Positions 12,982 to 27,900 of a DNA stretch of 64,000 nucleotides are shown here, one piece after another; the stretch's first letter is position 1, and every line of letters begins with the position of its first letter. The DNA comes from Siphonodentalium dalli (lineage: Eukaryota; Mollusca; Scaphopoda; Gadilida; Siphonodentaliidae). The notes below the pieces were generated by a model. It ran no database searches and was not told the DNA's origin. It was given only the letters and a program-made list of their open reading frames with translations. The translations under genes were made by a program, and so were the position numbers. The stretch spans positions 186,418,209-186,482,208 of the forward strand of contig CP136064.1 in NCBI GenBank assembly GCA_032622095.1, read 5' to 3'.

Positions 12982-15900
12982 CACCCACCCTCTCACACAC
13001 ACACACACCGTCACACACACACACACCCACACACACGCACACACACACACTATTTTAGTCGCATATACATGTAGTAAGGAAAAGAGATAATGTGGACCAG
13101 ATATGCGGGTCATAAAGCAGATGCTGAATTTGTAACTCGTGCAATGCGTTGATCAGTTGAAGCGTATGGTGAATAATGTTTTAATACAAATTGTCACTGG
13201 TAACGGTATCAACACCAACAACAAACTAGTGGTACTTGATATAAATGTTACATGCTCACCGTCAATATCGATTTCTTCTATCATCTCCTGGAGTTCTGCG
13301 TCAGTCGGGTCCTGCCCGAGAGCTTTCATAACTTCACCAATTTCTTTTGTTGACACCTCGCCATCGCCATCTTTATCGAATAACCCGAACGCCTCTCTAA
13401 ACTCTAAAATATCAGACAGTAACCACGGCGATAATTTTCGTACAAAAAAACGCTTATTTTGTCCCGTCTGAAAAGTGCTCTTGATGTGCCATTAACAAAT
13501 ATTTTCCTTACGGATAAGAAGTTGTGTATTAAAGCAAATAGTTACTCTGCTGTTGATATAAAATGATAAAATTATAGTATCTGGTGTTTTAAAGTATGTT
13601 GACGTCGTCGTTCATAGATCATTTAACAGTCATAATTGACAAAATTGACAGTTACGATTTTTGTGTAAATACGGATACGGGTTTGTTTTAATATCGTTCA
13701 CCAAACGTGTTGTCGTGAAGGCAGCTGTGGTGTAGGAGAAGTTCGCATGTCCCAAGTCGATTCGTCGACTCAACGCCAGCTATATCGATCAATTACACTG
13801 CCAAAAATATTTTCTCAATACAGGAAAAAAAAAATCTTGAAATGAGATATTATCTTGGGAGAATAGCTAGAAAAATAAGAAAAACATATTTTCTAGGTCA
13901 AGAAATGAAAGGGTGGGATAATTTCTTGTCTGAGAAAATTTCTTTAAGAAAACACAGAAATCTTAGTAAGAAAATCCTAGTAAAAAAATCTTAGTATAGA
14001 TTTTTTTTCTTAATGTAGGAAAGATTGTTTTTCTCACATAAGTTTATTTTTCTTGAAATAAGATAAGTTTAAGATACTGCGATTATCTTGGGAGAATAGC
14101 TAGAAATTTAAGAAAGCTATACAATTAATCTAGAACAAGAAATTATATTTTCTATAGTAAGAAATATCGTCAAGATATTTTTTCTTAAGTGATGCCAATT
14201 TTTTCTAGAATGAGATTTTCTCAAGCAGGAAAATAAATCTAAGTGAGGAAAACAAGTTTTCTTAACTAGGAATATTTTCCCCAATTAGGAAAGATATATT
14301 AGAAAACAATTCTTAATTAAGAAAAACATTTAATTTTAAATTAATATATAATTTCAATTGTGTTTTAAAATATACAATTGACATTTATTCTGAATATAAA
14401 AACTTGTAAATATCATTGTTAAATGTATAATAGAGACAATAAGGGGGCTTAAAGGCACGGGAGGCCTTAGTTGTCGAAAATATTCATATTTGTTTCAATC
14501 ACCGTAAACAGAAAAACATTAAAACGCATACAGTTTTGTTCATATAAACATGACCATCGCGTAAACAGCATGCTATCATAAAGACTTACTATATTTTACC
14601 TAAGCAGGAGCCTGATTGTGTTACAGAAGGCAGCACAGTGTTACTGGCTAATCACACACAAATGATATAAATGCTCTTTATTCGTTCCATATCAAAATTC
14701 AGCAACAATGAACGCTCTTTATGTTTACCATCATAATATAAACAAACACCAGGAAAGTACCTTTTTATGCTTTTGTTTACATAAGAATGGTCAAACATAT
14801 GACAATAACATACTGTTTATGCGATATTTCTTATTTGTATACGGACAAAGTCTGTCTGCATTTTAATATTCTTTCTGTTTGTGGCGGTTTTTGACCGGTG
14901 GAAATATTTTCACAGCATAGCCACCGCCAAGGCCTCCCGTACCTTTAAACTTTAAATATACAGTCAACAATTTCTCGTTACAGTTATGGGTTTCTAAAAT
15001 TGCAAGTGGCCAAACAAGATACTGTGTACATTCGCGAAATGAAACTATACAAAGTACCTGTATCTTGTTCTGCCTCTTAAAATTGTATAAACCTATATAC
15101 GCAACAAAACATATATTGATTGCTAATATTACATCCCGACACATGATTTTCAATATATTTATAGAAAGAGTTACCTCAAATCTGTCGGTTGCAAAAATAA
15201 TATATAACAATTTCTGTTATTTGAGTATCCAGTTCAAACGATAGGATAAAAAATCATCACACATGACAAAACAAGCACTGTATGTGCCTTAATAAACATC
15301 GTAACCCTGTATTTTTAAATGCACATATTCTAGGACGGGTGATGTGTAATAAACACAGAAAGACACTTGTATTAATGGATTTGTTGATACAGCACTTGTG
15401 CCATTGAGGAAAGATAGAACTCTAGGGTGTGCTGTTCATTCCGTCATTGTGCGCTAGCACTCGTGTCATATCAACAAACCCATAAACAAAATTGTGTAAT
15501 TCTAAGTATATACAGCATGGTTTCAATAGCTGTTTCATGAATCATGCAGATTGCAGGTTTACTGTTCAGGTACTAGCCCAAGTCTTTTCGGTATGCAACA
15601 GCTTGAGATATCGAATACAGTAATGCCCAGAGTATAATCGACTCCTTAAACACAGTAGAATTATGGGTAACTTTTCAGGATTTAGTCGGAAATATAGCTT
15701 GTTGCCATTCATCAGAAAGCTCTCTGAGAGCTTTCCGATGAATGGCAACAAGCCATATTTCCAACTAAATCCTGAAAAGTTACCCATAATTCTGCTGTGG
15801 TTAAGGAGTTGATTACTTAGAGCATTACTGCAGTTGAAACTGTTTTGGATCGAGTCCTGTCCGGCTACTCTTCTATAACCTCTCAAGATTTTGAAGTGTT

Positions 15901-18900
15901 GAATGGGTCACCATGAATCGCTCAATTAAACAATCGCAACGGTGTTGAGTGTTTTGCTTATCGCTCACTATTTACTGCTGTATATAAACAAACGATTGAC
16001 TCACACAAAGTGTGTTTTGTGGATAATAACGCATTCATATGAACATTATCCTATACTATTAGTATATTCTTGGGAAACTTTTTGTAAATGTTATTTATAA
16101 ATTATAACCTATAACGAAGGCCATCCATTCCTTTAAGTTCCAAAGATATAAGGAGAATCACTGCATTTTAATTGCATACCGCATCCATCGTGGTGCTGTT
16201 TTGTGTTCAAGTGACAACCTTACCATGGTGTTGGAAATTACTGCAGTGTAATACCACAGCATTACCTGGGTAACACCACGTTAGAGATGGTCAATTACTT
16301 TAAGTATATGCAGGTTTGAAATCATCACGCTTGGGAAAGGCTGCCCTCTGTTCTTATAAAAAAGCGTCACTTTGACCTAATCTGACGAAATACTGGTAGT
16401 GCTACAATCAAGATAACTTCAACCCACAATTCTGGGCGTAAAGTCCATTATAGAAGAGTATCGGGATGGGACTCGGTCCAAAACAGCATCAACCCAACCG
16501 ATACCACAAGTTGTGGACAGGGAAAACTTGGTCTAAACAGGTACTAGTACATGCATGTATTACAAGCATTAAAGGGTACACTAAATCCGGCCATTTATGA
16601 GACCATCTCCTTGTATACTCAACAGAATATATGCAACAAATGAATGTGCTCTATGTCTAAGCCACATTAAGCTCCTTGTACAGATTACTTAGTGATACAG
16701 CAGGTTGACAAAGATAAAGGAACATCAGAATATTTTTATTCTGTGATGGATTTTAAGGCCTGTATGTGTGTACATGTACATGAATCTGATTATATTGACA
16801 TGCTGCAATAATGTGTCACTTGAAGTGATGTGAAACACTCCAATAGGGTGATAAAATATAAATGGAGAATAATCTTGTTAAAAGTAGTACTTTTTACAAA
16901 CATTATATCCAAATTAACAACACACACCATCATTCGTATACATAATTAAATGCAGTAACTATCAAAGGCGAACTCGTTTTCGTTATATTATCGCCGATAG
17001 ATGCGCCCCGAATCGAGTAGTAAATATTCACAATTGAGCGTAGTTCAGACAATGTTTTCTATGGAGTATTACGGTTGATTAGCTTTCGATTTTCGGCTAT
17101 GTTAGTAGAATGCTACCTTATTCCAGTTGGCATAGCGCCTTGGTACTAACTGATCAGTTTCACGCACCAGAACAAGTGCATAATATATCTTTAAAAGTTC
17201 ATATCCTTCAGACAAGCTCAGAAACAAGGCTTGAGACTGATCCATGGGTACTGTTGTGCTTTGTATAGAGATATGAAACTGGTACACCTCCAAATTCTGG
17301 TCAATGTAGTATGAAGTACGGTATAACAAAGGTTATGCATACACTGGATGCCATAGTGCACATTTTCTGAGACTCATACAGGTACATACAGAAGCATACA
17401 GGTACATGTATGTTGTAGAATTGAATTCACTAACTTCACTTGCCAAGATTTTCACCACTAAGTCTGATAAAATGTAGACGTCACTGATCGGTCTCCATCA
17501 AGGAAGGAATTGATGTGTCATTTTTGCCTTTGATGAAGACATTGGTCATCATTTGGTTATATATTAAAGCCTCCCCTTCGCTGCACAGTACTGGATTCAG
17601 TGCATACCGTCAATTGGCATACATATGGTACATGTATATAGCCAGGACTGTCACAAAGCAACAACTCACATTATGTCATGCATGGACGAATACCGATAAC
17701 ATCTAGATTACATGTATCCGTTACATGTACACCGAATAACATTTGAAATCCTTCCTCATCCAGTCCTGGACAGAATTAATAATATTGGTATCAAGGGTAA
17801 TCATTATCTGCAAGAAACACTCAGGAAACATGATTCTATGATTGGTTGTCAGATATCATGCCTTGAATGAAATGTGTATGTCTCAATCCAGTCAGGCAGC
17901 TCCTCCTGTCTGAAAAATAAGATTTGAATGCTTGTAATGACATCAGAAAAGCGGAATGACTAATCATATACATATTATTTAGATGTACAGTCCAAATTAA
18001 TCACCCGGGGGGGGGGGGGGGAGGGGCAGTTATAACAGTAATGTTATCCATTCAAACGCTGCATGCTGGTCAGAATCAGCTACAAATACATATATTTACA
18101 TACTAAGTGTTGTCATCACTAAATCCAGCATACTGATTGGTCGGCGCCCACGTGGCTAGTTGCAGTTATTTCTCGGTGAATGCGCAACGGCTCATAACAC
18201 CAAGCTCACAACACCATACATACGTCATTGGGTTTGGAAAGACGAACGCGTAATGTTTTGGGAGCATTTGGACTCGCGCAGGATTGACTTAATACATCAT
18301 CTGGTTGCAATATGAAGAGAAATTGTTCCTATTAACTTTTGCCAAGGGTGCTATTGGGTACTTTGGGCTGTTTTTTGTCACGATACACTATTCAATTTAA
18401 ATACATTTACAAAAGTGGCTTTTTCGCTAAATGTATATAAATATAAGGATTAACTGTCATATGGACTATTTTAATGGAGATGTAACCGTGAGGAAAGTGG
18501 TCATAACTTGTATGTAAAACCCTTTGGGTTTTACACAAGTTATGTCCACTTACCTCACGGTTACATCTCCATAAAAACAGTCCACATGACAGTTAATACT
18601 TATGTACATATACTAGTAGCATATACCGTTGTAACAGGATACCTCCCCTTAAATATCTCCCCACTAACAATACCCACATGGATGACTAAAATAAAATTTC
18701 ACTCATTTGATATGTTACTTGAACAAACAAAATTAAATAAAAAACAAACGTAAATCTCATAAAACATCTTTTTCGGGCCATTTCATGGTCAAATGATATC
18801 AAAAGGGTGAATTTTCTTTTAGTCAAAGATTGGGGGAATGTCAGGGAATTACAGTAATGCCCAAAGTAAGTGACCACTTAACCTCAGGATTGTGAGTAAT

Positions 18901-21900
18901 TTTTCAGGATTTATTCAGAAATATGGCTTGTGTGGTCTCACACCAGAAACTTCTAACACAGCAGTACTAGAAAGGTTACCGCTTCAACACTGCACCAAAT
19001 CGGTTGATATTTATGTAAAATATACGAAGCAGACTAGGTGTTATGTATTGCTCTGCGTACCTATTTTTCCATGTACCTAAAAATAAGTCAAGCCCTGTTC
19101 CATGTGTGAGGTATGGCTACATGTATACTCAAAGTAATTGGCCACCTCTTAGTATAGTGCCCCCGTTAATACTGCAGTATTAAAGATATATAAAGCACAG
19201 TAACCTCCAAAACCTCATTATGGTTACTAGTACAGTTTCAACGTTGCATATACCACAGTTACACCCCATATGCATGTTGTCATGTCACACCCCATATGCA
19301 TGTTGTCATGTTACACCCCATATGCATGTTGTCATGTTACACCCCATATGCATGTTGTCATGTTACACCCCATATGGCATATGCATGTTGTCATGTTACA
19401 CCCCATATGCATGTTGTCATGTTTCGCATGCATGAAAATAAAATGCAGTGTTTTTCCTCCTATCTGTGGAACGGATGGCCTTCGTTACATGTACATGTAT
19501 ATATTATTCCAAATATAGGACATGGGAACGCTGATAGAAAAATTGTATTGTATATACGGGAGTTAAATGTAGCACATAATGAACTTTTAAGTTGCCAACA
19601 TTGTTTAGGCTGTCAATTTATAAACTCCACCCATCCATGTTGTCAGGCTGCATTGATTGGCATTACACAAACAAGCATGAAAAGATAATTTAGTGATTCA
19701 TCTTATTCATGCATATATAAGTTCATTGAACAAGATCCATGTGGCTGTTTTAATTTTCAACTTTTGGTGTGATATTTGTTGGTGTATCATAACTGCATGG
19801 TGCTCCACAACAGTAATCGACTTGATACCGTGGTGGATATCATATACTACCCGTATATACTGCGATCATTACCAGGTATCCCCCCCCCCCCGGAAAACAA
19901 CTGCGGGACACAACGTACCGGGGGGTGGGGTGGTACTTAGGCGTAAAAAATTTACACGTAAATTTTTTCCTTATTCATTTAGGGGGGGGGGGGTTGTCGG
20001 AAAAAAATTGCATGTAATATTTTTCCAAATATGTATTTTCAGACTCACAACTTCAATTTTCTCTCATTTTATAGAATATGGATTAACCTTAATATCCAAA
20101 TCATATATACATGAGTAATACAATCCACATAAAACAATTTTGGATAACCACTGTCTTGGTGTACATGTGATATTGACCCCATTAACCCTCTTAATAATGT
20201 CAACTATGTCAGTGTCTACCAGTCGATTGCAGAATTCTACCCTGCGATCGCTTATCTGGCAAATTTTTACTGCAGAACTATCCCATGTATTAAACAATTT
20301 CTCCTCCAATGGCATCAGAAAACAGTTATATGCTGGTATCTCACTCATCTCATTTGCATCTTTTTCAAAGTCGAGGTAATGACTAGTTGTCATTTTTTAA
20401 AGTGCATACATAGCGTTGCGATCACCAATATACATGTTTGTACATGTCATGACATCACGAGGTACAAATCTGCGTTCTACTGGTAGACAATGACCATTTT
20501 AGTCACAATAATCTAAACTAAGTTAACAAGCACCTTCTCGTGAATTGTATGCTCCGGTGTTTTTTTCGCTTTCCGGTCAAACCGAGTTGTTGTCCGGCTG
20601 CGGTAGATTTGATTTGGGGGGGGCGGGCAAATGGTCAGTGGAAAAAAACTGCAGTTTTTGCTGTTTTGGGGGGGGGGGGATACCCAAACCGAAGAAAACA
20701 GTTTTTTCCACCCTGTGTCTGCAGTTTTTTTCCGCCCCCCCCCCCCCTGCCCCCCCCCCCCCATTTTTAAGGTCCATAATTTTGAGGATAGCAGTATATA
20801 CATGTATTGGTGACAATGTACAAATATTCATCTGCATGGTAGCTATACATGTAGATTATAAACTCACCACTGGTATTTTGGCGAACAGACTTCCAGTAAT
20901 ATTTCACCTGTCATTTGTTCATTGCCACGTGTCTAGCTAGACAGGACCGACGCTTAGACTAATCATGGGCGAAATCAATCTTCATATGTTGAAGATGAGA
21001 GGGCATGATGCCGCATCCACCATGGCTAATGAATCTGGTATTTCTGTAATTGAAGAAAAAATACATGTACATGTATGCTGCATATATATGTATGTGATAT
21101 GGATGCATGTATTTTCATAATTTGCAAACATATTCAAAAACCAAGTGTAAAGTTCATTCTTCCAACAATATTAGCATTTTCGGCGATTCAGATGTCAGAA
21201 GACCATAATTCAATCGTAAGTGGATGAATCGGGCCTGACAAAATCATGGATAGTTTGTTACGATGTCATCGCAGATGAGAATATTTAATATCGGTGGTTA
21301 ACCACGTGATTAACTATCCTATGATATTTCTATTTACTTTGTACGATTTTTACGTACACGCAAATTTCACCAAGTGGAGGTAACCAAGGATATGTCACAA
21401 TTTTTGCAAATCTGCATTGATATAACTCGTGATCATGTCGTGAGCATGCGCAGTCCAACTATCGGTTATTACCCAAGATGTGAATCTGTCCACTTACAAT
21501 TGAATCGTAGTCATATGAATCATGAATGTTCACTCAGTGAACGTACAGATGAAAGATATAATCTTAAGTGGAGGAACCGGGATCGACGAGATCGTGGATA
21601 GTTTGTTCACACGATTACGATGTCGTACATGATGAAATCACAGTTTTTTTGTAAAGCATGTGATTGACTATCATGCGATCCTTCAGGCCACACTTTTTAC
21701 ATACACATGACTGATTAGTGATTACGTCGCAAATGGGGATAACCAAGGATACGCCACAATTTTGCTTTTAAATAAAACAGTGCATGATATTATTTTTTAC
21801 CTACTTACAATTGTATCGTGGTAATCTGAACGTTCACTTAGTGTTAAATTGGCCATGGCATGACAATATTAAAGAGATTGTGGAAATTCTATCAGATTGA

Positions 21901-24900
21901 CTATCTATCTATCTACTCGATACTCCATCGCCCTCAATGTGCTGAGGATTATGTGGAGGTCCAGGTGCTACCACGGCCGAGTAACTTTATAACCCTGTGG
22001 TGACTCCAGTAGCGTTCTTTAACGTGCACACACTGAGGCGTGTACACGGGTCAGCCATTAATGTCCGCGTCCGATCGGACAGCGTACTGAACCCACGACA
22101 ACATACCTGGACAAGTGTTGTAATGGGGGGGAAGTCGGCATTTTTGCATTCGGATCTTTATTCAGTGATCTCGAATGAGACTTTTCAGCCTGACAAACTT
22201 GTATCTGACCGAGTTCTGATTTTTGTCAGAATACCCTGACCACGTTACGATCCCCGGTCCGATAGCACGAGAGACCAGTACGCTACCTGTCGGCCACCGA
22301 CTTCCCTTGACATTTGTTAGAATAATGGTATGAAGTATAACTGATCATAACTGACAATTTCCTTATAAGCTACATGTATATTTTCAATAAATGGGACCTT
22401 TTTATTTTCCAACTATTGTCATATTAATGTCGACCGATAATACACTGCATTTATGGCAGAATTTGATTTTGCAGACGAAAATAGCCATTCCCGGATAGTT
22501 TTTCTTTTTATGTAGCATAAAATTTAGGCCAATTTATAATTCATTAAAAATCGTTTTTGCAGTTGGGAACGCAGTTGGGAATATTGTGTAGGGCTACCTT
22601 TATATATGAATCATAAATGCCATATAATCATAGTCCGTCAGAAGTTACTATTTTGACCAAAAAAATGTTCATTTATCAATGACGGATTCCATTTTCTGAA
22701 ATATTACACGGAAACAAAATTAGGCCGATTTACTATCAAATTTCATTTGAATAAAATGGATAATTCGTGCCCTTTTAATTGTAGTTCGATTAAATATTTT
22801 ACTAGTAACAGTCTGTTCATAATGAGAAATCACTTCAATTGATTACTAATTAGTTTCACTTACCTAAAATCCGATCAATTTGTATCCTATGAAAACGTAA
22901 GATGGACGTAGTTTTTTATCCACGAAGCCTCGATCTGAGCCGGTAGGTAAAACAATAGGAATGCTTTTGCCCCTGTTGTAAAGTGGAACGAAATTACACG
23001 CTCAAATTTGTAATAATAAAAGTTCAACGAAGCAATAGATTGATAAGGCCACCACCAACAGGAACGTGGAGACAGGGTGATTGGGGTGTATATATCCCAA
23101 ACAGTTCTAATAATTTAAAATTTCATGACTGCCACATTAGTTGTAAACTTCACACCATATAAGAGCACCCCCACCCCCTGGAATACGGAATAATACCACT
23201 TAACACAGAGGGTGGAATACGAAATACCAGTTAACAGCCATATGGATAAATTCTCTATTGTCGTACGAACGCAGGTCATAATGTCCATGTCTAAAATGAT
23301 ATAAATTGATGATCGACGATCTGTATGTCAAACCGTGCATTTATTGTGACAAACATCGCATTTATATTATTCTTATGATCATTTTTTTTGGAAGGTTGGA
23401 ATACGAATACCGGTATTTTTGGAATACCGAATACCTCCTAACAGAGGGGCCGGAATATGTCGTACCTCGTAACAGGGCATGGAATACGGCGTACGAAATG
23501 GGGGGGGGGCTCTTATACCGGGTATGACATACATAAAAAACACACTCACCGCGCTGTTGAAGGGGGGGGGGGGGTGTCTGTGCAACCTTTGTTTATTAAT
23601 TTAACCCTTTCATAACGGGAGTTAGGCTGGTGCAGCATTAAGGACGCTGTTTGTATTAAACAATTATCATGGTCAGTGTATGCATTTTAAAACACAGGGC
23701 AAGTTAGATTACATCATTTAATTGATATTCTAGTTAAAATAGTCTGTGAAACTACTTTAAAACCACATGTTATGCACCCCGTTTTGCCAACCAAACTATG
23801 AAATATAGATATCTTATTTGTTTTATTATCAGAGAAAAGCATTCTGCAAAGATATGGCCTTATACATGTTATAAACATGCAAATAGTGGCTTCATTTGGC
23901 CTTTCTACCATCATTTAGAGAGTCAAATCTGAAGAAATTCCCTTAGTTTGATATTTATGATTCCATAATCCCATGAAATGGTATTTAAAACCTAAAATGT
24001 CAGTATTTCCTATCAGATGGACATATCAACTAATAAATTAAACATTTCCCATGGTCATTACATGCATTTTTAATATACAAGGCAATGTAGAAAACATCAT
24101 TTGATGGATATTTTACTTAAAATAGTCAGTGGAATCTACATAATAGCAATATTGTATGCATCCCTGTATAGCCAAATCAAATTAAACTATGGATATTGTA
24201 TTGTTTATTTCATCTGAGACATGTATTCTGTTCAGATATAGCCTTATATATGTTATAAAGATGCCAATAATGGCATAATTTAGGCTTTTTTTCCATAATT
24301 TAGAGGGTCAAAGCTGAATAAATTCCCTTATTTCAAATTTGTAAGATGCCAAGCCAGCTGAAATGGTATATCAAACCTCAAATGGCAGTATTTCTTATCA
24401 GATGGACATCTCTACCAATAAATTAAACATTTTTCATGGTCATTGCATGCATTTTAATATACAGGACAAGGCAGAAAACATCATTTGATGGATATTTTAC
24501 TTAAAATAGTCTGTGGAAACAACCTAAAAGCCATGTTGTATGCATCCCTGTATAGCCAAAACAAATTAAACTATGGATATTTTATTGTTGATTTCATCAG
24601 AGACATGTATTCTGTTCAGATATAGCCTTATATATGTTATAAAGATGCCAATAATGGCATAATTTAGGTTTTTTTTCCATAATTTAGAGGCTCAAAGCTG
24701 AATAAATTCCCTTATTTCAAATTTGTAAGATGCCAAGCCAGCTGAAATGGTGTATCAAACCTCAAATGGCAGTATTTCTTATCAGATGGACATCTCTACC
24801 AATAAATTAAACATTTTTCATGGTCATTGCATGCATTTTAATATACAGGACAAGGCAGAAAACATCATTTGATGGATATTTTACTTAAAATAGTCTGTGG

Positions 24901-27900
24901 AAACAACCTAAAAGCCATGTTGTATGCATCCCTGTATAGCCAAAACAAATTAAACTATGGATATTTTATTGTTGATTTCATCAGAGACATGTATTCTGTT
25001 CAGATATAGCCTTATATATGTTATAAAGATGCCAATAATGGCATAATTTAGGTTTTTTTTCCATAATTTAGAGGCTCAAAGCTGAATAAATTCCCTTATT
25101 TCAAATTTGTAAGATGCCAAGCCAGCTGAAATGGTGTATCAAACCTCAAATGGCAGTATTTCTTATCAGATGGACATCTCTACCAATAAATTAAACATTT
25201 TTCATGGTCATTGCATGCATTTTAATATACAGGACAAGGCAGAAAACATCATTTGATGGATATTTTACTTAAAATAGTCTGTGGAAACAACCTAAAAGCC
25301 ATGTTGTATGCATCCCTGTATAGCCAAAACAAATTAAACTATGGATATTTTATTGTTGATTTCATCAGAGACATGTATTCTGTTGAGATATAGCCTTATA
25401 CATGTCATTAACATGCAAATAGTGGCTTCATTTTGGCTTTCTTCCATTATTTAGAGAGTCAAATCTGAAGGAATTCCCTTAGTTTGATATTTATGATCCC
25501 ATAATCCCATGAAATGGTATTTTAAACCTCAATTGTCAGTATTTCTTATCAGATGGACATATCAACTAATGAATTAAACATTTCCCATGATCATTACAAG
25601 CATTTTAATATACAAGGCTATGTAGAAAACATCATTTGATGGATATTTTACTTAAAATGGTCTGTGGAAACTACATAAAACCAATATTGTATGCATCCCT
25701 CTATAGCCAAATGCAATTGAACTATGGATATTTTATTGTGCATTTTATCAGAGACATGTATTCTGTTGAGATATAGCCTTATACATGTTACTAACATGCA
25801 AATAGTGGCTTCATTTGGGCTTTCTTCCATAATTTAGAGGGTCAAAGCTGAATAAATTTCCTTAGGTTTCAAATTTAAAAGATGCCAAGCCAGCTGAAAT
25901 GGTGTATCAAACCTAAAATGTCAGTATTTCTTATCAGATTGACATCTCTACCTATAAATTAAGCATTTATCATGGCCATTGCATGCATTTTAATATATAG
26001 GACAAGGCAGAACACATCACTTGATGGATATTTTACTTAAAATACTTTGTGGAAACTACATACAAGCCACATTGTATGCTTTCCTATATAGCCAAATGAA
26101 ATTCAACTATGGATAAATTGGATATTTTATTGTTTGTATCATCAGAGACATGCATTCTGCTAAGATATAGTCTTTTGTGTATTATAAACATACAATAGGT
26201 GCATGGCCTCATTGGGCTTGCTTTCATAATACAAGAGAGTCAACTCTGAAGAAATACCATCGGTTTGAAATTGGTAGCATCTTCCATCCTTATATAAGAG
26301 GGGTATATACCAGCTTGAAGTACCTGTTTAATTAATAGGTTCAATGCAAGGGGCCACTAGAGAGGTTTGTCTAGTTCGGGATGGTGTGGCAAACCACCAA
26401 CTGGAGATTTCAAGGGAGGCCTCCTCAATGGCGACCCACTATATTGTGCAAACAAAATTTTATTAAAATTGTATAAAGGTCAGCAATCCCTAAGAGCATT
26501 GAGAAATAGATAAAAACACTTACTGACAGATTGCCAATAACAAAATTACAGCTGTTGAAACTATTGTCATGTAAACAAAACTGTTACAGTGATTTGTCAA
26601 CAAATATATAATTCTAGCTGTATTATTAGTTCAAATATTTAACTATGAATAACATTTTCAGAATATTTAATCAACAGGTTGGACCTTTTCCAATGTTATG
26701 TAAACAAAACTGTTACAGTGAGTGACTTGTCAACAATTATATAATCCTATAGCTGTAGTATTACATGTAGTTCAAATATTTAAGTATGAATATGAATTTC
26801 AGAATATTTAATCAACAGGTTGGACCTTTTTCAATGTTTACCATAAGATTTTTATCACAATTTTGCTATCGTTGGACTTTTACAGTTATTCCATTAAAGC
26901 AGTAATTTGTACATAACAATTAATTCTTGGTTTAGAAATATTTTCTTTAAGTATTTCTTAACTTAGAAAAAAAATCTTGAAACAAGAAATATATATTTAA
27001 TTTTTGAAGCCATTTTCTTAGTAAGGAAATTGTTTCTTGTTTCACGACTAAAATCTATCTTATTTGAGAAAACTATCTCTTGACTGGTGGGAGTTTCTTA
27101 AATTTTCTTGATGTAGCAGACTTGGGGGGTATATTTCCCAAAATAAGATTTATTTTCCTGTTTCAGGAAATAGTTTTTCTTGTTTCAAGATATTTTATCT
27201 TATTAAGAAATTATTTTTGGCAGTGTAGATGCTGACTTTCATGATTTATTATGATGGTTGCGATATGTCCTTAGTGTACGTTCATACACTGGCAAGTTTT
27301 CACGGTATCTTTTGCAGGAATTTCGTCATAGGAATCCAAATGGTGTCAGTATATCAACGGAAACGTCCATATAACATGCATCTTTACCAAAGCGAACGAC
27401 GTGAGAAGTATAATGTATGTAGTTCCACTTGTAACAGTGCTACTGGCGCTTGCCTTCAAATACCTGTATGATTGATGCTTTCAAGATAATGGCATGTTAT
27501 TTACAAGTAAATTCATCGCTACAGGTGGAACTACAGAGAGTTTACATCGCACGTAGTCAGCTGTGATAAAGAAGCATTTGATATGCTTGCTTCCGTTCAT
27601 ATTATGGCACCATGTCGTTTTCTACGACCAAATGCCTGCAAACTTTACCGTGCAAACTTGCCAGTGTATGAACGTACCATAAAAGTTGCCAGTATTTACA
27701 TGTACAACAATACACGAAGAGGAATTTTTAAATGGATGTGTGTTTCTTTCAGTAAAAATATTACACTCACCGGCCACCTGTTCCTCCGTGAGATCATCGG
27801 CCTGAAATTATAGGAGATAATCCAAAATATAGATAGTTATATTCGGAAATTGTACAAGTTACGCCGCTCTGTTAAAGGTATACATAGGACAGTCGAAACT

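Noticed and set aside
19220-19688. Three overlapping frames of 71-130 codons with repeated HMHVVM-type units
   Set aside because: These are translations of the 26-bp minisatellite in three frames.
20513-20940. Proline- and glycine-rich frames of 76-131 codons
   Set aside because: Generated by poly-G and poly-C tracts at the end of element C; the frames change with tract length.
23655-26300. Considered as a CRISPR-like array
   Set aside because: Units are 384 bp with no spacer structure, in a eukaryotic intron; it is an ordinary satellite.
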